Origin: Lacrimispora algidixylanolytica
Lineage (GTDB): Bacteria > Bacillota > Clostridia > Lachnospirales > Lachnospiraceae
Assembly (NCBI RefSeq): GCF_003609635.1
Contig: NZ_MCIA01000035.1
Location: forward strand, 1-64,000
Direction: 5' to 3'
Length of the DNA: 64,000 bases
Shown here one piece after another: positions 24,917 through 33,842 of this stretch; position 1 is the stretch's first letter; each line of letters begins with the position of its first letter. The notes beneath the pieces were generated by a model. That model searched no databases and had not been told where the DNA came from. It was given only the letters and a program-made list of their open reading frames with translations. A program made the position numbers and the translations under genes.

Positions 24917-25750
24917 TATGTGTTTTTGGCCTTCTCGGTATTCTGAATAGAAGTAATTAATTTCTGCTCCAAAGAAGAGTATGCATATACAGGTATAGAG
25001 CCATAGCATGATAAGGACGATGGCTGTAAGTCCTCCATACATTACGGAATAATTGCCGAAATTATTAAAATAAATAGAAAAAATAAAAGAGAATGAAATC
25101 CAACCAATGGTTGTGAAAATTGCTCCAGGAATCTGTCTTAAAAAGTGTTGTTTCTTTGATGGAACATAGGTATAGAGGAGTGCAAAACAAATCGTTAAAA
25201 TAAATATAAGCATGGTCCGGAAGGTAATGATATACTGGGTGACCTCGCCAAGAATTGGAAAATGCCGATATATCAGATTCTGAATGGTATTGCCTAACAC
25301 TAAAAGCACCAGAGATAAGATACAGATAATCATAAATACAATGGTATAACCGGAGCAGATGATCCGCGTCATAAGATAGCTTCTTTTATTTAGCTGTCCA
25401 AATACCCGGTTCAATCCCCTTTCAATGCTTAACATTCCTCTGGAAGAGGACCATATGGCAGCAACCGCTGTAACCGAAAGAATGGCGACAGGAGTATTTG
25501 TATATAGATCATCAATCACATTTACAATTACGCTGTTCATCTCCATGGTATTTGGCATAACTGAGATAACAAGCTGCAAAAGATTGGCTTTTGTAATAGG
25601 AGGAATAAACTGGACCAAAGCAAGCAAAAGCATGAGGAATGGAAATGCAGCGATAATTGCAAAAAATGATGCCTGGGCTGCATATACGGTCATTTCTTCC
25701 TTATTATATTTATCATATATCTCCTTGCAACGCAAAATAAAGCGAATCAT
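24899..25750 (-). CDS. YihY/BrkB family inner membrane protein
   Basis: 283 residues with six hydrophobic segments. Family features: the N-terminal VYAAQASFFAIIAAFPFLMLLLAL, AAIWSSSRGMLSIERGLNRVFG, and a GAIFTTIGWISFSFIFSIYF segment near the C-terminus. YihY/BrkB proteins were once annotated as ribonuclease BN by mistake; their role is unknown, possibly transport. The start is ATG 25750 after AGGAG; the longer frame to 25849 has no support. Confidence 0.88.
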   Translation of the reverse strand: MIRFILRCKEIYDKYNKEEMTVYAAQASFFAIIAAFPFLMLLLALVQFIPPITKANLLQLVISVMPNTMEMNSVIVNVIDDLYTNTPVAILSVTAVAAIWSSSRGMLSIERGLNRVFGQLNKRSYLMTRIICSGYTIVFMIICILSLVLLVLGNTIQNLIYRHFPILGEVTQYIITFRTMLIFILTICFALLYTYVPSKKQHFLRQIPGAIFTTIGWISFSFIFSIYFNNFGNYSVMYGGLTAIVLIMLWLYTCICILFFGAEINYFYSEYREGQKHIQKNQG

Positions 25751-25966
25751 ATTATCTCCTTTCGGAATCAACTCTGATGTTATGTTAGAAGAAACCCATA
25801 ACAGAGTTACTTGTATAAGCATATTAGCATGGGACAAAAAAAATATCAAGGGTTCCGCCTTTAAACTATTTTCGTGGAAAAGTGCCTATAAATTTGACAA
25901 ATTCAGCTAAGAATTATAAAATGAATGAAATATATTTGTTTATCATCAGAGAGAAGGTAAGTGCAC

Positions 25967-26857
25967 ATGGAATATGTTCCAGCCAAAACGATAGTGACGA
26001 AAACTAAGGGTTCAGACTGGTTTGGAATTGATTATAATATGAATATTTACAGAGGTTGCTGTCATGGTTGTATTTATTGTGACAGTCGATCAGACTGTTA
26101 TCGGATTGACCATTTTGATACGGTACGGGTAAAGGAAGATGCTTTAAGGATTGTTCGGGATGATTTAAGACGAAAAGTAAAAAAGGGAGTAGTAGGAACC
26201 GGTGCAATGAGCGATCCTTATAATCCCTTTGAAAAAGAATTCCAGCTCACAAGGCATGCGCTGGAATTAATTGATGCCTATGGTTTCGGAGCAGCCGTGG
26301 CAACAAAAAGCACATTATTGGAACGTGATATTGATATTTTGTCAGGAATTAAGGAACATTCACCAGTGATTTGCAAAATAACAGTGACCACCACCGATGA
26401 TAGCTTGGCAAAGAAAATAGAGCCTCATGTTTCCTCCCCCTCTAGCCGTCTAGGGCTTATAGAAGCTCTTAGAAACAAAGGAATCTTTGCAGGTATCTTA
26501 ATGATGCCTATTCTCCCTTTATTAGAAGATAATGAAGAAAATATTTTATCCATAGTGAAGGCTGCACATGAAACTGGTGCTAATTTTATCTATCCCTCTT
26601 TTGGAGTGACACTACGTAACAATCAGCGAGAGTGGTATTTTGACCGACTTAAGGAACAGTTTCCGGAACAAGACTTAGCAGCGGAGTATATAAGGCGATA
26701 CGGAAATAGCTATGGATGCACAAGTCCCAGGGCGAAAAGTCTATGGAGTCTTTTTTCAAAAGAATGTCAGCGTTACGGCATCCTATACCAGATGCCGGAT
26801 ATCATTCATTCCTATAAAAAGAATTATGAGGTAACTCAATTAAGTCTCTTTGATTAA
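25967..26857 (+). CDS. SPL-like radical SAM protein
   Basis: 296 residues. The iron-sulfur site is RGCCHGCIYC, a CX3CX2C spacing, within NIYRGCCHGCIYCDSR. The blocks GTGAMSDPYNPFE and ATKSTLLERDIDIL are typical of the spore-photoproduct-lyase-related radical SAM group (Rv2578c-like), which is widespread but has no settled function. It is probably not the true photolyase, which has a different Cys context and a conserved C-terminal Cys. ATG 25967 lies 9 bases after GAGAAGG. Convergent with the LysR gene, 1 base apart. Confidence 0.85.
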   Translation: MEYVPAKTIVTKTKGSDWFGIDYNMNIYRGCCHGCIYCDSRSDCYRIDHFDTVRVKEDALRIVRDDLRRKVKKGVVGTGAMSDPYNPFEKEFQLTRHALELIDAYGFGAAVATKSTLLERDIDILSGIKEHSPVICKITVTTTDDSLAKKIEPHVSSPSSRLGLIEALRNKGIFAGILMMPILPLLEDNEENILSIVKAAHETGANFIYPSFGVTLRNNQREWYFDRLKEQFPEQDLAAEYIRRYGNSYGCTSPRAKSLWSLFSKECQRYGILYQMPDIIHSYKKNYEVTQLSLFD

Positions 26858-26858
26858 T

Positions 26859-27737
26859 CTAAATTTGTTTTTCAAAACACGTAACAAATTCCCTGGCTAT
26901 GTTTGAGACATAGCCATTTTTTTTATATACAGCAGCGATTTTTGTAACCGTATCTTCAGAGTCGATTTCCCGTAGAACCAACTCGTTCCCATTACCTCCC
27001 TGGCAGATAGATTTGGGAATAAGAGCGACTCCAAGACCAGATTTTGCCCATTGCAGGCATGTCCTGGCATCGTCATTGCGGCAAAAGATATGCGGTTCTA
27101 TCCCAACGTTTTGGAATGCTGTAGAAATGATGGCATCAAAGCGGCGGTAATAGATCAGAGGTTTTTTAGATAACTCTGTTAATTTAATTTTCTCGGAAGA
27201 AATCTCCGAAAAGAAAGAAGGAATACCGGCTGCCATAAGTGGTTCCTCTTTTCCATATACACACTCAAATCCTACGGAATGAAAAGGGGTTCTTATAATG
27301 GCGCACTCGATGATTCCGTTTCTCATCTTTTCCATCAACTCATAAGTATTCCCTTCTGTAATTTCAAATCGTACATTTGGATGTTCATTGCAAAATATTT
27401 TTAAGAAATTTTGAAGAATGTTCCCGGAAGATGAGATGGTCCCAAGCTTTAAAATCTCTTTTGCAGAGGAAGGAAAATGCATGAGTTCCTTTGTGACATC
27501 TTCCATCATGGTAAGGATGTCCTTGGCCCTGGAATAGAGAAAAGCCCCTGCTTCAGTCAATTCAGTCTTTCTAGAGCCCCGCTCAAACAACTTAAGTCCT
27601 AGATCTTCCTCTAACAGCATAATCTGCTTGCTTAAAGGTGGTTGAGACAGGCCAAGCTTTTTTGCCGCATCCGTAAAACTACCTGTTTCTGCAATTGTTA
27701 TAAAATAATATAACTGTTTTGAATTAAGTGGAATCAT
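26859..27737 (-). CDS. LysR-family transcriptional regulator
   Basis: 292 residues. N-terminal winged HTH (QLYYFITIAETGSFTDAAKK, LGLSQPPLSKQIMLLEEDLG, LKLFERGSRKTELTEAG) and a C-terminal periplasmic-binding-protein-like effector domain. Start at ATG 27737, 9 bases after AAAGG; an ATG at 27746 overlaps that site. It is transcribed divergently from the ABC exporter pair, with a palindrome in the 123-base gap, so it probably controls itself and the exporter. The effector is unknown. Confidence 0.93.
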   Translation of the reverse strand: MIPLNSKQLYYFITIAETGSFTDAAKKLGLSQPPLSKQIMLLEEDLGLKLFERGSRKTELTEAGAFLYSRAKDILTMMEDVTKELMHFPSSAKEILKLGTISSSGNILQNFLKIFCNEHPNVRFEITEGNTYELMEKMRNGIIECAIIRTPFHSVGFECVYGKEEPLMAAGIPSFFSEISSEKIKLTELSKKPLIYYRRFDAIISTAFQNVGIEPHIFCRNDDARTCLQWAKSGLGVALIPKSICQGGNGNELVLREIDSEDTVTKIAAVYKKNGYVSNIAREFVTCFEKQI

Positions 27738-27779
27738 TTGGCACATCCTTTATTTCATAATGAGTATTATTTCTACTTG

Positions 27780-27808
27780 TATTATTATACCAAAATGATA
27801 TAATAATA
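27780..27808. promoter_or_regulatory. Candidate LysR operator in the divergent gap
   Basis: TATTATTATA (27780-27789) and its exact complement TATAATAATA (27799-27808) are separated by 9 bases. A LysR-type dyad between a divergent regulator and its presumed target. AT-rich promoters overlap it, so simple promoter similarity is the alternative explanation. Confidence 0.5.
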
Positions 27809-27860
27809 CAATCTATTATTCCGAAAAAATATAATATTTCAAAAGCGGAGGATTTAATTT

Positions 27861-29591
27861 ATGAAGGAACTCCTAAAGTATCTCAAAAAGTATAAGCTTG
27901 AGAGCATTCTTGGGCCGTTGTTTAAGCTTCTGGAAGCCAGCTTTGAACTTGTGGTGCCACTGGTAATGGCAAAAGTGATTGATGTGGGGATTAAGTCTCA
28001 GGATTTGCCTTACATTCTAAAAATGGGAGGATTGCTGGTACTTCTTGGGATCATCGGCCTTATCTGTTCCATAACTGCCCAGTATTTTGCGGCTAAGGCA
28101 GCGGCTGGTTTTGGAACCGATTTGAGGAATGATCTGTTTGCCCATATCAATAAGCTTTCCTATCGAGAAATTGATACCATAGGTACCGCTACGCTGATTA
28201 CTAGAATGACCAGTGATGCCAATCAGATTCAATCGGGAATCAACATGTTTCTCCGTTTGTTTTTAAGATCACCTTTTGTTGTATTCGGTGCCATGATTAT
28301 GGCCTTTACCATTAATTTTAAAGCAGCCTTGATCTTTGTGTTTACAATACCCATATTATCCGTGGTCATATTTGGAATCATGTACTTTAGTATGCCCCTT
28401 TATAAAAAGGTTCAAAAGCAACTTGACCAGGTTCTTCTGACTTCAAGAGAAAATCTGCTGGGTGTTCGTGTTATCCGCGCCTTTAACCGTGAGAATGATG
28501 AAATCAAGCGGTTTGATGCGGAAAACAGTCTCTTTGTTAAGTTCCAGATTTATGTTGGAAGAATCTCCGCGTTAATGAATCCGCTTACTTACGTTATTAT
28601 TAATATAGCCATCATCATTCTTATCAATACAGGAGCTGGAAAAGTAGAACAGGGGATCATAAGCCAAGGTCAGGTAGTGGCTCTTGTCAACTACATGTCT
28701 CAAATTTTAGTAGAGCTTGTAAAACTGGCGAATCTCATTATTACCATCTCAAAAGCTCTTGCCTGTGCCAATCGTGTAAGTTCTGTCTTTCATAAGGAGC
28801 CAGGCATCGTAGAAACCGTTCATATGGATGTAAAAGAGAAGTCAAATGAAGCAATGGTCTCATTTCATTCCATGAACTTTACCTATGAAGGAGCAAAAGC
28901 TCCAGCACTTAGAGATATCTCCTTCCAGGTCAAAAAAGGAGAAACAATTGGAATTATTGGAGGAACTGGATCTGGTAAGACGACTTTGGTCAATCTGATC
29001 CCAAGGTTTTATGATGTCTCGACCGGTTCTTTATCAGTTGGAGGAACCGACGTCAAAGAGTATCCCCTGGGTCAACTAAGGGAACTTGTGGGAATGATTC
29101 CTCAAAAATCTGTACTATTTAAAGGTTCTCTTCGTGAGAACATGCAGTGGGGCAAAAAAGATGCTACCGATGAGGAAATCTACAAAGCGCTTACCATTGC
29201 TCAGGCGAGAGCGTTTGTAGAGGAAAAAGGGGAAGGACTGGATTTTATAATTCAGGCTGGAGGAAAGAATCTTTCCGGTGGGCAAAGGCAAAGATTAACC
29301 ATCGCCAGGGCCTTGGTTAAAAATCCTCAGATTCTAATTATGGATGACAGTGCATCTGCACTGGATTTCGCCACTGATGCAAGACTTCGCATGGCGGTCA
29401 AAGAAGGAACAAGGGATATGACCTCCTTCATCGTATCACAGCGGGCGGCAACCATAAAAAATGCAGATAAAATAGCGGTTCTAGATGATGGAACTATGGC
29501 TGGTTTTGGATCTCATAAGGAACTGCTTCAATCTTGTGAAGTCTACCGGGAGATCTGTTTATCCCAGTTATCTGAAAAGGAGGCGCAGTAA
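27861..29591 (+). CDS. ABC exporter half-transporter, degenerate-site subunit
   Basis: 576 residues: six-helix membrane domain then nucleotide-binding domain. Walker A GGTGSGKTT, signature NLSGGQRQR, Walker B LIMDDSASALD. The residue after the Walker B Asp is Asp, not the catalytic Glu, so this subunit contributes a non-hydrolysing site. That pattern is known from heterodimeric exporters such as TM287/288 and BmrCD. The partner starts 1 base after the stop. GCGGAGG precedes the ATG. Probable drug or lipid export; substrate unknown. Confidence 0.92.
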   Translation: MKELLKYLKKYKLESILGPLFKLLEASFELVVPLVMAKVIDVGIKSQDLPYILKMGGLLVLLGIIGLICSITAQYFAAKAAAGFGTDLRNDLFAHINKLSYREIDTIGTATLITRMTSDANQIQSGINMFLRLFLRSPFVVFGAMIMAFTINFKAALIFVFTIPILSVVIFGIMYFSMPLYKKVQKQLDQVLLTSRENLLGVRVIRAFNRENDEIKRFDAENSLFVKFQIYVGRISALMNPLTYVIINIAIIILINTGAGKVEQGIISQGQVVALVNYMSQILVELVKLANLIITISKALACANRVSSVFHKEPGIVETVHMDVKEKSNEAMVSFHSMNFTYEGAKAPALRDISFQVKKGETIGIIGGTGSGKTTLVNLIPRFYDVSTGSLSVGGTDVKEYPLGQLRELVGMIPQKSVLFKGSLRENMQWGKKDATDEEIYKALTIAQARAFVEEKGEGLDFIIQAGGKNLSGGQRQRLTIARALVKNPQILIMDDSASALDFATDARLRMAVKEGTRDMTSFIVSQRAATIKNADKIAVLDDGTMAGFGSHKELLQSCEVYREICLSQLSEKEAQ

Positions 29592-29592
29592 T

Positions 29593-31341
29593 ATGGCGAT
29601 TAATAAACATAGTTCTACCATCAAACGGGTGATGGGATGTATCGGTCGGTATAAATGGGGCGTTTCTGCCTCCTTATTCTGTGCATTGCTTACTGTGCTG
29701 TTGACTCTTTATATTCCCGTTTTAATCGGTCAGGCCATTGACTGTATTGTAGGGATTGGGGACGTCAATTTTCAAGCTATGTGGGTGATTCTCAAGCAAA
29801 TGGGGATTGTAATACTTTTAACCTCAGTGTCTCAGTGGCTTATGAGCCATATAAACAACTGGATCACTTACCGTGTTGTAAAGGATATTAGAACCCAGGC
29901 ATTTAATAAACTTGAAGTACTTCCTTTAAAGTATATAGATTCTCATTCCCATGGAGATATCATTAGTAGGATTATTGCAGACATAGACCAGTTTTCCGAT
30001 GGCCTTTTAATGGGATTTACCCAATTGTTTACGGGTGTTCTTACCATAATCGGGACATTGATATTCATGTTCTATATCAATCCTACCATAGCAGTAGTAG
30101 TCGTTGTAGTGACCCCTGTATCTTTGTTCGTAGCCAGCTTTATCGCAAAAAAGACGTATTATTTGTTTCAGATGCAGTCAAAAACAAGAGGTGAGCTTAC
30201 CTCCCTTGTTGAGGAAATGATGGGGAATCAAAAAGTAGTGCAGGCGTTTGGACATGAAAAAGAAGCTCAGCATAAATTTGAGAACATCAATGAAGAGCTT
30301 CGGATTTGGGCATTAAAAGCCACATTCTTTTCTTCTATTACCAACCCTTCAACTCGTTTTGTAAATAGTCTAGTATATGCTTGCGTAGGAATTTCTGGTG
30401 CATTTGCAGCCATAAACGGTCTTTTGACGATAGGACAGCTAACCAGCTTTCTAAACTATGCAAATCAATATACAAAACCATTTAATGAAATATCCGGAGT
30501 TATCACGGAACTTCAAAATGCACTGGCTTCTGCTGCAAGAGTATTCGAACTAATTGATGAGGAATCACAAATTCCAGATAATCCAAATGCAGCCGTGCTG
30601 ATGGATGCAACAGGCGAGATTCATCTAAATAGTGTTGATTTTTCTTATAACCCTGAAGTTACTTTGATTCAGGATATGAATCTTTTGGTTAAACCAGGGC
30701 AGAGGGTTGCTATCGTAGGACCTACTGGCTGTGGTAAGAGTACAGTTATCAATCTTCTCATGCGCTTTTATGACGTTGATGCCGGCTCTATTGAGGTAGA
30801 TGGAATGGATATCAGGCATTTAACAAGAGAAAGCCTGAGAGCCAGCTATGGGATGGTTCTCCAGGAAACTTGGCTGAAATCAGGTACCATCCGGGAGAAT
30901 ATCGCCTATGGAAAATCAGATGCCTCGGAAGAAGAGATGATTCTAGCGGCAAAAGAAGCTCATGCCCATAGTTTTATTGAGCGTATGCCAAATGGTTACG
31001 ATACAGTTATTACAGAGGATGGAGGAAATTTATCTCAAGGGCAGAAACAGCTTCTGTGCATTGCAAGAGTAATGCTGTGTCTACCACCTATGTTGATTCT
31101 CGATGAAGCAACTTCTTCTATTGATACCAGAACAGAAGTAAAGATTCAGAAGGCCTTTGCAAAAATGATGGAAGGAAGAACCAGCTTTATCGTTGCTCAC
31201 CGTTTATCTACCATACGAGAAGCGGATGTGATTTTAGTTATGAAGGATGGGCACATCATCGAGCAGGGTACACATGAAACTTTGCTTTCACAAGATGGAT
31301 TTTATGCGCAACTTTATAACAGCCAGTTTGCCGTATCATAA
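29593..31341 (+). CDS. ABC exporter half-transporter, catalytic-site subunit
   Basis: 582 residues from ATG 29593 (AAGGAGG 9 bases before, inside the end of the upstream gene). Membrane domain with six helices, then Walker A GPTGCGKST, signature NLSQGQKQL, Walker B MLILDEATSSID with the catalytic Glu intact, and H-loop IVAHRLST. The signature Gln in place of Gly is often seen in the partner of a degenerate subunit. Forms a heterodimer with the upstream protein. A terminator follows at 31366-31412. Confidence 0.93.
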   Translation: MAINKHSSTIKRVMGCIGRYKWGVSASLFCALLTVLLTLYIPVLIGQAIDCIVGIGDVNFQAMWVILKQMGIVILLTSVSQWLMSHINNWITYRVVKDIRTQAFNKLEVLPLKYIDSHSHGDIISRIIADIDQFSDGLLMGFTQLFTGVLTIIGTLIFMFYINPTIAVVVVVVTPVSLFVASFIAKKTYYLFQMQSKTRGELTSLVEEMMGNQKVVQAFGHEKEAQHKFENINEELRIWALKATFFSSITNPSTRFVNSLVYACVGISGAFAAINGLLTIGQLTSFLNYANQYTKPFNEISGVITELQNALASAARVFELIDEESQIPDNPNAAVLMDATGEIHLNSVDFSYNPEVTLIQDMNLLVKPGQRVAIVGPTGCGKSTVINLLMRFYDVDAGSIEVDGMDIRHLTRESLRASYGMVLQETWLKSGTIRENIAYGKSDASEEEMILAAKEAHAHSFIERMPNGYDTVITEDGGNLSQGQKQLLCIARVMLCLPPMLILDEATSSIDTRTEVKIQKAFAKMMEGRTSFIVAHRLSTIREADVILVMKDGHIIEQGTHETLLSQDGFYAQLYNSQFAVS

Positions 31342-31365
31342 ATGGATTAAGAATGAAATAGAATA

Positions 31366-31412
31366 AAGATGCCCAAAAGTAGGAGATAATGTTGCTTTTT
31401 GGCATCTTTTCT
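31366..31412 (+). terminator. Terminator of the ABC exporter operon
   Basis: AAGATGCC.AAAAG pairs with CTTTTTGGCATCTT across a 16-base loop, followed by TTCTTAT. Confidence 0.7.
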
Positions 31413-31431
31413 TATATGATTCTTATGAAAA

Positions 31432-31445
31432 GGGAAATATTTCCC
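31432..31445. promoter_or_regulatory. Perfect 14-bp palindrome upstream of agrA
   Basis: GGGAAATATTTCCC, 39 bases before the agrA ATG. A perfect dyad in the only gap in front of the agrAC transcript; a regulator site is possible. It does not resemble the direct-repeat boxes found before agrD. Confidence 0.35.
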
Positions 31446-31483
31446 GATAGGTTAATTAAAATGATTTACAAAGGGGAAGAAAT

Positions 31484-32272
31484 ATGTTTGAAATTGCTAT
31501 TTGTGATGACAATGCTCAAGACCGGAAACGGCTATCAGAGCGGATTAGAAAAAACATACCGGAAGCAGAAAAGATTCGTATCCATGAATTTGATTGCGGT
31601 ATATCGCTCTTAGGGGCAATTAAAGACATCAGATTTTCTATTATTTTTCTTGATGTTCAGATGAAAGGAATCGATGGAGAAGAGACTGCGATCAGAATTC
31701 GTGCATTAGACAACAATGTAATCCTTGTCTTTTACACTGGATTCGTAGAACCATCTCCTCGCAGCTTTGAAGTTCAACCTTACCGTTATATCATGAAAAA
31801 TATGACTGAGAAGATTATGGATCGGTATATCAAGGATGCCTTGAATAAAATGATTGAAATTGGACAAGCTCCTTTCCTTACGGCAAATATGAACCGGGAG
31901 AGGTTGTTTTTAAGAGCCGATGATATTGTATATATCGAAAAATATAAGAAGAACACGAGAGTACATATATCAGAAAATTCTTTGCGTATCTATGGCATAA
32001 AGCCAGATGAAAACGGAGAATTACCTGATATTCGTATTCCAGAGAAGCTGGAGAAGATTTATGAAAAGCTAAAAGACCATGGATTTGGCTATCCTCATGA
32101 CAGCTACATAATTAATCTAAAATATCTGGTATACTGCACCAGTAAGATATTGAAGCTTAAGGATGTAGAGAATACCTTTCAAATAGCTAGAAGTAAGGCC
32201 TCTGAATTTAACAGTTTGAAGGAAACCTTTATGCTATCGAAATATAAGGAAGGCGATTATAATGGGAAATGA
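31484..32272 (+). CDS. agrA: LytTR-family response regulator (AgrA-like)
   Basis: 262 residues. Receiver domain with the acidic pair Asp8/Asp9 (AICDDN), phosphoacceptor Asp57 (IIFLDVQMKGIDG) and the conserved PYRYIMK near residue 100; C-terminal LytTR DNA-binding domain (DDIVYIEKYKKNTRVHI ... DSYIINLKYLVYC). AgrA-type regulators bind paired 9-10-bp direct repeats. Such repeats are found before agrD and before the unknown cluster at 34730. GGGGAAG precedes the ATG. Overlaps agrC by 11 bases. Confidence 0.88.
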   Translation: MFEIAICDDNAQDRKRLSERIRKNIPEAEKIRIHEFDCGISLLGAIKDIRFSIIFLDVQMKGIDGEETAIRIRALDNNVILVFYTGFVEPSPRSFEVQPYRYIMKNMTEKIMDRYIKDALNKMIEIGQAPFLTANMNRERLFLRADDIVYIEKYKKNTRVHISENSLRIYGIKPDENGELPDIRIPEKLEKIYEKLKDHGFGYPHDSYIINLKYLVYCTSKILKLKDVENTFQIARSKASEFNSLKETFMLSKYKEGDYNGK

Positions 32273-33578
32273 TTTATTGTCAATTAGCAGACTGCTTTTC
32301 TGCGCAGCGGATATTTATATGACATATCGCTTTTTTAGCACTATGTTCAAAAAGAAGAGAACATTAAACATAAAAATATTAATTAGTATATTATTTACAA
32401 TTGTTATGTTTCTAGAAAATAGTATAGGTCTGAGCTGGTTAAACCTAATGACAGTACCTATAATATATTATCTATATGTAATTTTGATGTTTAGAATCTC
32501 TTACACCAATGCAATTGCTTATACAATAATATTTTACGCTATATTTGCTTGTGGAAAAGAAGTATCATTTGAGATACTGTATCGACTATTAACAAATTTC
32601 TTGCCCTTTTATGTTCCGCCTTGGTTTACTTCTGGTGGAATATATTTTCTTTTAGTTGAATATTTTGTGGGATTTATGTTTTTAATCTATATAGAAAAAT
32701 ATATTAAAAAGCTTGAAATCAGTGATAATGATCGTTTCTCCTGGTACTTGCTTATAGTTCCAATATTTTCATTAATTATATCTGTTAATTTTATATATTT
32801 AGATTTTCCTAAAGTGAAGTTCATGCAAATATTTATGTGTGTGGGTGCATTCTTATTATTTTTTACAAATGCAGCAATATTTATTGTTCTTGAAAAATAC
32901 AAGGACATTTTAAATAAGATTAAAATTGCTGAATTATCGGTAGTCAAACAAGATATGGAAAATGATCATTTTCAGAAAATATTGAAAATCAATGAACGTT
33001 ATCGCTGCTATATGCATGATATAAATTCTTATTTTAATAGCTTTCGCTTATTGGCTATAAATGGTGATAATACTAAAATAGTTACAATCATTGATGAATT
33101 AAAAGGTAATATTAAAGATGTGACTGATATAGTTATATATAGTGGAAATCCAGTATTAAACGCTATTTTATCCGAGCGAGTTATAAAGGCGAAAGAGTCT
33201 GGAGTAGAGTTGTCACTATTTGTAGAAAAATTTCTTAAAATAGAATTTGTATCAGATGCAGATATGATCTCAATGATGGGTAATCTTATTGATAACGCGA
33301 TTGAGGCTGCAGAAAAGTGTGATAAGGAAAGGAGAATTGTTGATGTTAAGTTATTTATGGGATCTAATTATTTTCTGGTTCTGCACATTGAAAATACCTA
33401 TTCCGACATAGTGCTAAGGGAAGGTTCACGTTTGTTTTCAACAAAGCCGGATCCAAAACATCATGGACTGGGTATCGGTATAGTTAATTCCCTTGCAGAA
33501 AAATATGGAGGCTCTTTAAACTTGGAAGAGAGGGAAGGTATATTCATAACGACACTTACTATTTCTTGCTGTACATAG
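32262..33578 (+). CDS. agrC: GHKL sensor histidine kinase (AgrC-like)
   Basis: 438 residues. N-terminal half has about six hydrophobic segments without a large extracellular loop, the AgrC peptide-receptor layout. A helix RYRCYMHDINSYFNSFR carries the phosphoacceptor His (YMHDI), then the ATPase blocks MMGNLIDNAIEAAEKC (N box) and KHHGLGIGIVNSLAEKYGG (G box), and ends without a classical Pfam HisKA domain, as usual for this class. It senses a cyclic peptide and phosphorylates the upstream regulator. ATG 32262 with AAGGAAGG upstream, inside the agrA gene. Confidence 0.88.
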   Translation: MGNDLLSISRLLFCAADIYMTYRFFSTMFKKKRTLNIKILISILFTIVMFLENSIGLSWLNLMTVPIIYYLYVILMFRISYTNAIAYTIIFYAIFACGKEVSFEILYRLLTNFLPFYVPPWFTSGGIYFLLVEYFVGFMFLIYIEKYIKKLEISDNDRFSWYLLIVPIFSLIISVNFIYLDFPKVKFMQIFMCVGAFLLFFTNAAIFIVLEKYKDILNKIKIAELSVVKQDMENDHFQKILKINERYRCYMHDINSYFNSFRLLAINGDNTKIVTIIDELKGNIKDVTDIVIYSGNPVLNAILSERVIKAKESGVELSLFVEKFLKIEFVSDADMISMMGNLIDNAIEAAEKCDKERRIVDVKLFMGSNYFLVLHIENTYSDIVLREGSRLFSTKPDPKHHGLGIGIVNSLAEKYGGSLNLEEREGIFITTLTISCCT

Positions 33579-33588
33579 AATTTTAGCA

Positions 33589-33620
33589 AATTTTGGAATC
33601 TAACATGTATAATTTTGGCA
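33589..33620 (+). promoter_or_regulatory. Direct-repeat box pair upstream of agrD, predicted AgrA site
   Basis: AATTTTGGAA (33589-33598) and AATTTTGGCA (33611-33620): 10-bp boxes starting 22 bases apart. A third, weaker copy AATTTTAGCA is at 33579-33588. A TATAAT lies at 33643-33648, placing the second box near the -35 position. Spacing of two helical turns between direct repeats is the layout used by LytTR regulators. The same pair occurs at 34615-34646. Confidence 0.65.
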
Positions 33621-33680
33621 CTTTACTTGAAATATCCCTTTTTATAATATATGATCAAAGAAAAAAGGAGTGATTACGCC

Positions 33681-33842
33681 ATGAAAAAACTGATGAATAT
33701 TGTAAGGGGAAATTTTGTGCCTGTTAGAATTATGAATTTATTCGCTTTTGCAGTTGCTTTGTATTCGTTTAATGTTACTTGTATGTTTGCCCATCATCAG
33801 CCAAAGGTACCAGAAGAAGCGAAAAAGTTTAGGAAATTCTAA
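33681..33842 (+). CDS. agrD: Cyclic-lactone autoinducer precursor peptide (AgrD)
   Basis: 53 residues from ATG 33681 (AAGGAG about 10 bases before). The layout is that of AgrD: an amphipathic leader (MKKLMNIVRGNFVPVRIMNL), a signal core NVTCMFAHH with Cys34, and an acidic-basic tail QPKVPEEAKKFRKF of the type recognised by AgrB. The signal molecule is probably a thiolactone ring closed on Cys34, most likely CMFAH by analogy with five-residue rings; the exact ends are inferred. An upstream in-frame ATG at 33651 would add 10 residues but lies before the ribosome binding site. Overlaps agrB by one base. Confidence 0.88.
   Translation: MKKLMNIVRGNFVPVRIMNLFAFAVALYSFNVTCMFAHHQPKVPEEAKKFRKF

Noticed and set aside
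25967-26857. True spore photoproduct lyase
   Set aside because: The Cys spacing and surrounding blocks fit the broader SPL-like radical SAM group, and the extra conserved Cys of the lyase was not found.
31389-31613. 74-codon frame starting in the ABC exporter terminator and running into agrA
   Set aside because: It overlaps the well-supported agrA gene in another frame and begins inside a terminator hairpin.
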